This document shows, in pieces, positions 15,098-17,529 of a DNA stretch of 17,529 bases. Source of the stretch: an uncultured Veillonella sp. (lineage in GTDB: Bacteria > Bacillota > Negativicutes > Veillonellales > Veillonellaceae); the NCBI GenBank assembly GCA_915066865.1, contig CAJZEE010000043.1, positions 1-17,529 of the forward strand, read 5' to 3'. Below the pieces are notes generated by a model. It made no database searches and had not been told where the DNA came from. It was given only the letters and a program-made list of their open reading frames with translations. The position numbers and the translations under genes were made by a program. Each line of letters starts with the position of its first letter. The stretch's first letter is position 1.

Positions 15098-15427
15098 GTC
15101 GCCTTTTAGGCGACTACTTTACATATATTCTAATAGAGTAGCATGTATATGTGATTCAAGGCGGACTTGTACGTCACTAGTATTAGGGGATAAGCAGAGT
15201 TGCTAAATTTGAAGTGGTGGCAGATACCTTTTCAAAGAGCGACTTTGGCAGGTCAAGGCCCTAGGCCGATGGCCGGTTCGCCAGTGGAGCGATGAGGAAA
15301 GGTATCTGCCACCACCCCCACCTTACAATCTTGATACTAATCGTAGATGATCCTACAAGTCCGCCTTAATCCCAATTAATTGCGAAAATATTAGATATAT
15401 GATATATTAGTACTGCCTAAAGGCGAC
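15098..15427. repeat. 330-bp nested imperfect palindrome (MITE-like element or structured RNA)
   Basis: Collinear inverted matches run inward from both sides. GTCGCCTTTTAGGC (15098-15111) matches 15415-15427 with one gap. CATATATTCTAATA (15122-15135) matches 15389-15401 with one gap. AAGGCGGACTTGTA (15158-15171) matches 15354-15367 perfectly, and GTGGTGGCAGATACCTTT (15214-15231) matches 15298-15315 perfectly. A more diverged stretch lies between (15172-15213 against 15316-15353). The 66-base tip (15232-15297) is GC-rich with CAAAG/CTTTG (15233-15247) and repeated GGCC, suggesting a branched head. No protein is encoded. The left end alone also folds as AGTCGCCT/AGGCGACT (15097-15115) before ACTTT and may terminate queC. 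It could be a mobile miniature element, two inverted copies of an interspersed repeat, or a structured RNA; sequence alone does not decide. Confidence 0.75.
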
Positions 15428-15436
15428 AACTAAATA

Positions 15437-15476
15437 AGACAGTTTGAAACCATCCTGTCTCTAAACAAAACTACGG
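15437..15476 (+). ncRNA. Class I preQ1 riboswitch controlling queT
   Basis: The stem AGACAG (15437-15442) / CTGTCT (15455-15460) encloses the 12-base loop TTTGAAACCATC. An A-rich tail, CTAAACAAAACTACGG (15461-15476), follows and can fold back into the loop as a pseudoknot. Stem, loop length, the ACCATC loop end and the AAACAAAACTA-GG tail match the small class I preQ1 aptamer. Its position directly before a queuosine-precursor transporter gene is the expected context. Tail bases CAAAACTAC (15466-15474) are also perfectly complementary to GTAGTTTTG (15501-15509) in the terminator that follows, giving a readable switch. Confidence 0.85.
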
Positions 15477-15493
15477 AAATTCATAAGCATTGT

Positions 15494-15520
15494 AAGCATG
15501 GTAGTTTTGCCATGCTTTTT
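15494..15520 (+). terminator. preQ1-responsive terminator upstream of queT
   Basis: AAGCATGG (15494-15501) and CCATGCTT (15510-15517) form an eight-base stem with loop TAGTTTTG, continuing into a T-rich tract (15516-15526). Loop and edge (15501-15509) can pair instead with the riboswitch tail (15466-15474), which would act as an antiterminator. With preQ1 bound the tail is sequestered, so the terminator should form and queT should be off. Confidence 0.85.
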
Positions 15521-15541
15521 TATTTTGAGGAGGTGAGTGTT

Positions 15542-16033
15542 ATGATTTCTACACGCAAATTGACTATTTCTGCCATGGTTGTGGCATTGTACATCGTTGT
15601 ATTGTATGTAACGCAAAGCGTTTCCTTCGGGGCGTATCAAATTCGTATAGCAACATCATTATATGCACTTGCTTATGCCTTTCCGTTCTTGGTGATTCCC
15701 ATGGGGATTGGCAACCTCATTTCTAACTTCCTATTCGGTGGTCTTGGTATCTTCGATATGATAGGGGGCTTTGGTGTCGGTGTAGTAACGACAGGCATCA
15801 TCGTAGGCATGCGCAAGCTTGGCCTTAGTGCTTGGTGGGCAATGCTTCCCATTGTTTTTGTGCCTGCACTATGTGTGCCATTGTGGCTCAGCCCATTACT
15901 TGGCCTACCGTACTGGCCATTAGTGTTGAACCTCATCGTGGGTCAAACTGTTCCAGCGATTCTTGGTTCTGTATTGGTGAAAGCTTTGATGAGCCGTCCT
16001 AGTGTGGCTGCTTTATTAGGTGCTTTTAAATAA
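15542..16033 (+). CDS. queT: Queuosine-precursor ECF transporter substrate-binding subunit QueT
   Basis: This 163-residue integral membrane protein of the QueT (COG4708/DUF988) family is the S component of an energy-coupling-factor importer for queuosine precursors such as preQ1. About five to six hydrophobic segments span residues 8-155, with YQIRIATSLYALAYAFP (32-48) and GNLISNFLFGGLGIFDMIGG (56-75) resembling the family. I chose the ATG at 15542, eight bases after AGGAGG (15528-15533). An in-frame ATG at 15512 lies inside the riboswitch terminator stem and has no ribosome site. The energising EcfA/EcfT subunits are not in the window and are presumably shared and encoded elsewhere. Control by preQ1 through the leader is strongly supported. 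A bidirectional terminator follows. Confidence 0.9.
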   Translation: MISTRKLTISAMVVALYIVVLYVTQSVSFGAYQIRIATSLYALAYAFPFLVIPMGIGNLISNFLFGGLGIFDMIGGFGVGVVTTGIIVGMRKLGLSAWWAMLPIVFVPALCVPLWLSPLLGLPYWPLVLNLIVGQTVPAILGSVLVKALMSRPSVAALLGAFK

Positions 16034-16108
16034 TAAGTGGTTTTATTGACAAAACTAAGTAAATAATTGAATCTCAAGAGATGTTTCGATTATGTATATA
16101 GGTAAATA

Positions 16109-16143
16109 AAAAGGCGTAAGCTCAATGTGAGCTTACGCCTTTT
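16109..16143. terminator. Bidirectional terminator between queT and gdhA
   Basis: AAAAGGCGTAAGCTC (16109-16123) and GAGCTTACGCCTTTT (16129-16143) form a perfect 15-bp stem with an AATGT loop. A/T tracts on both sides let it end transcription of both convergent genes. Confidence 0.92.
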
Positions 16144-16174
16144 CCATGGCTAACATGTATGGAGGTATAGGAGT

Positions 16175-17431
16175 TTAACAGTTGTAGCCACGCCACTTAG
16201 TTTCAACTACGAGTCGTTCAAGAGCAACCATGTATGCTGCTTGACGAGGAGGTACATTATATTTATGTTGCATTTCCCAAACAGCTTCGAAGCTATTTTG
16301 CATATTTTTAGTTAATCTTTCATTAACCTCTTCTTCAGTCCAGTAGAAGCTTGCTTTGTTTTGTACCCATTCGTAGTAGGATACAACTACGCCACCACCG
16401 TTGGCAAGCACATCAGGAATGATATCGATGCCCTTTTCATAGAAGTATTTATCCGCATCATTAGTAGTAGGGCCGTTAGCGCCTTCCAAGATGATCTTAG
16501 CTTGGATATTTTCCATGTTGTCTTTGTTTAATTGGTTTTCAAGGGCCGCCATGTACAATACATCCACTGGTTGAGCCAATAACTCTTGAGGCCCAATTGT
16601 AGTCATGCCTGGTTCGCTGTAACCTTCTAGGGAACGACCGTGGGAGTTAGCATATTCGTATGCTTTTTCAACATCGAGACCGTTAGGATTGTAGATGTTA
16701 ACACTTACGTCGCCGATAGCCACAACTTTTGCACCTGCTTGTGCAATGAGACGAGCACCTACGGAACCTACGTTACCAAAGCCTTGAACTGCAACTGTAA
16801 GGTTTTTAATATCTAAGTTTTTCTTAGCAAGATAGCTTTGCAATGCGATGAGACAACCGCGACCAGTCGCTTCATTACGGCCTAAGGAACCGCCTACTTC
16901 GATTGGTTTACCTGTAACGATACCTGGGCTCCATTCGCCTTTTAATGTGCTGTATTCGTCAGCAATCCAGCTCATGATTTGGGCATTCGTATTTACGTCT
17001 GGTGCAGGAACGTCAGTATTAACACCAATGATAGGTGCAATACGGCGTACGAAGTTACGAGTTAAGCGTTCTAACTCACGAGGGTTTAAAGTTTTAGGAT
17101 CGACTTTGATGCCCCCTTTACCACCGCCATAAGGAATGTTAGCGATAGCGTTTTTAATAGTCATCCATGCCGCAAGTGCACGCACTTCATTTTCGTCGGA
17201 ATCTGGATGGAAGCGAAGACCGCCCTTAGCACTACCACGCAATGTGGAATGTTGGCATCGATAGCCTTCGTATACGCGAACTTCGCCATTGTCTAGTTGA
17301 AGAGGAACTGCTACTTTTAGTTCCCGTTCTGGGTGACGCAATACTTCGTATTCACTACGAGTATAGCCGAGCTTTTCAGCTGCTACGTCTAATGTGTTTA
17401 ACATGTTTTCATATGGGTTATAACCGCTCAT
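16175..17431 (-). CDS. gdhA: Glutamate dehydrogenase (hexameric, about 420 residues)
   Basis: This 418-residue Glu/Leu/Phe/Val dehydrogenase interconverts glutamate and 2-oxoglutarate plus ammonia. The substrate domain shows KGGLRFHP (69-76), the catalytic-lysine motif PYGGGKGG (100-107, Lys105) and DVPAPDVNT (140-148). The NAD(P)-binding Rossmann fold follows with GFGNVG (217-222), then LEGANGPTT (315-323) and NGGGVVVSYYEWVQN (344-358), which are typical of glutamate rather than leucine or valine dehydrogenases. Length matches the RocG/GudB-like group. Cofactor preference is not settled by eye. The ATG (17431-17429) follows GGGAGG at a six-base spacing. It is a single gene converging on queT, with a promoter and palindromes in the final 100 bases of the window. 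Confidence 0.93.
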   Translation of the reverse strand: MSGYNPYENMLNTLDVAAEKLGYTRSEYEVLRHPERELKVAVPLQLDNGEVRVYEGYRCQHSTLRGSAKGGLRFHPDSDENEVRALAAWMTIKNAIANIPYGGGKGGIKVDPKTLNPRELERLTRNFVRRIAPIIGVNTDVPAPDVNTNAQIMSWIADEYSTLKGEWSPGIVTGKPIEVGGSLGRNEATGRGCLIALQSYLAKKNLDIKNLTVAVQGFGNVGSVGARLIAQAGAKVVAIGDVSVNIYNPNGLDVEKAYEYANSHGRSLEGYSEPGMTTIGPQELLAQPVDVLYMAALENQLNKDNMENIQAKIILEGANGPTTNDADKYFYEKGIDIIPDVLANGGGVVVSYYEWVQNKASFYWTEEEVNERLTKNMQNSFEAVWEMQHKYNVPPRQAAYMVALERLVVETKWRGYNC

Positions 17432-17459
17432 AATTACCTCCCGGATAACAGAGTAAATT

Positions 17460-17502
17460 AATTAGTGCTAATTTTTCACATACTTAAGTATTCGACATTA
17501 TA
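17460..17502 (-). promoter_or_regulatory. Glutamate dehydrogenase promoter with palindromes at the start site
   Basis: On the minus strand TATAAT (complement of 17497-17502) is a perfect -10 box; a -35 is not clear. Just downstream lies ATACTTAAGTAT (17480-17491), a perfect 12-base palindrome at the expected transcription start, then AATTAG/CTAATT (17460-17465 and 17468-17473) in the early leader. Either could be an operator for nitrogen- or amino-acid-responsive control; no regulator is identifiable. Confidence 0.5.
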
Positions 17503-17529
17503 AATAGAATACCCTTTATATTTTTATAA

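Noticed and set aside
15232..15297. tRNA-like T-arm (GGTTCG) in the palindrome head
   Set aside because: No acceptor stem, anticodon arm or full T-loop can be built around it.
15158..15367. 6S RNA (ssrS) as an explanation of the 210-base hairpin
   Set aside because: The long-rod shape is suggestive, but the 14- and 18-bp perfect stems, GC-rich branched head and inverted flanking sequence outside the rod do not fit a standard 6S RNA. Kept as an unassigned palindrome.
16848..17132. Plus-strand open frame of 94 codons
   Set aside because: It is a shadow of the glutamate dehydrogenase gene and has low-complexity proline-rich content typical of antisense frames.
1..17529. CRISPR array, insertion sequence or phage genes
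   Set aside because: No regularly spaced repeats, transposase, integrase or structural phage genes are visible on either strand.

Overview
The window looks like chromosomal DNA of a low-to-moderate G+C member of the Firmicutes lineage, most likely a Veillonella-type Negativicute. This rests on protein flavour, short operons closed by strong intrinsic hairpins, AGGAGG-type ribosome sites, TTG starts on three genes and riboswitch control. No rRNA or marker gene is present, so the genus is an inference. I saw no tRNA, rRNA, CRISPR array, transposase or phage gene.

Bases 1-7590 are a metal-uptake region. A palindromic ATACCC/GGGTAT operator-like site, a promoter, a cobalamin (B12) riboswitch and an intrinsic terminator precede a five-gene nickel/peptide-family ABC importer in the order permease, permease, lipoprotein, ATPase, ATPase. 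The B12 riboswitch argues that the cargo is cobalt, or a cobalt chelate, for cobalamin synthesis. After the operon terminator comes a second, clearly paralogous binding lipoprotein as a single gene. It has no riboswitch, but a similar TACCC/GGGTA palindrome touches its -10 box. This suggests one metal-responsive repressor controls both units, with the B12 riboswitch added only to the main operon.

Bases 7601-8530 (minus strand) encode a membrane-anchored helical protein of probable DUF3829 type, convergent with the second lipoprotein and sharing a bidirectional terminator with it. Bases 8845-12161 hold a probable horizontally acquired pair: a 967-residue fusion of a phospholipase-D-like nuclease domain, a superfamily II helicase and a C-terminal DUF3427-like region, followed 8 bases later by a MutT-type Nudix hydrolase. 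This pair is the best candidate for an incompletely described system, either defence or DNA repair.

Bases 12348-14313 are housekeeping: a two-domain 3-mercaptopyruvate/thiosulfate-type sulfurtransferase, a small membrane protein, and exodeoxyribonuclease III with a 13-bp tandem repeat running into its ribosome site. Bases 14382-16033 concern queuosine: queC (preQ0 synthesis), then a striking 330-bp nested imperfect palindrome with a GC-rich branched tip, then a class I preQ1 riboswitch with a readable terminator/antiterminator switch, then queT (queuosine-precursor uptake). The queT start is placed at 15542, because an upstream ATG lies inside the terminator. Bases 16175-17431 (minus) encode a hexameric-type glutamate dehydrogenase with palindromes near its likely transcription start.
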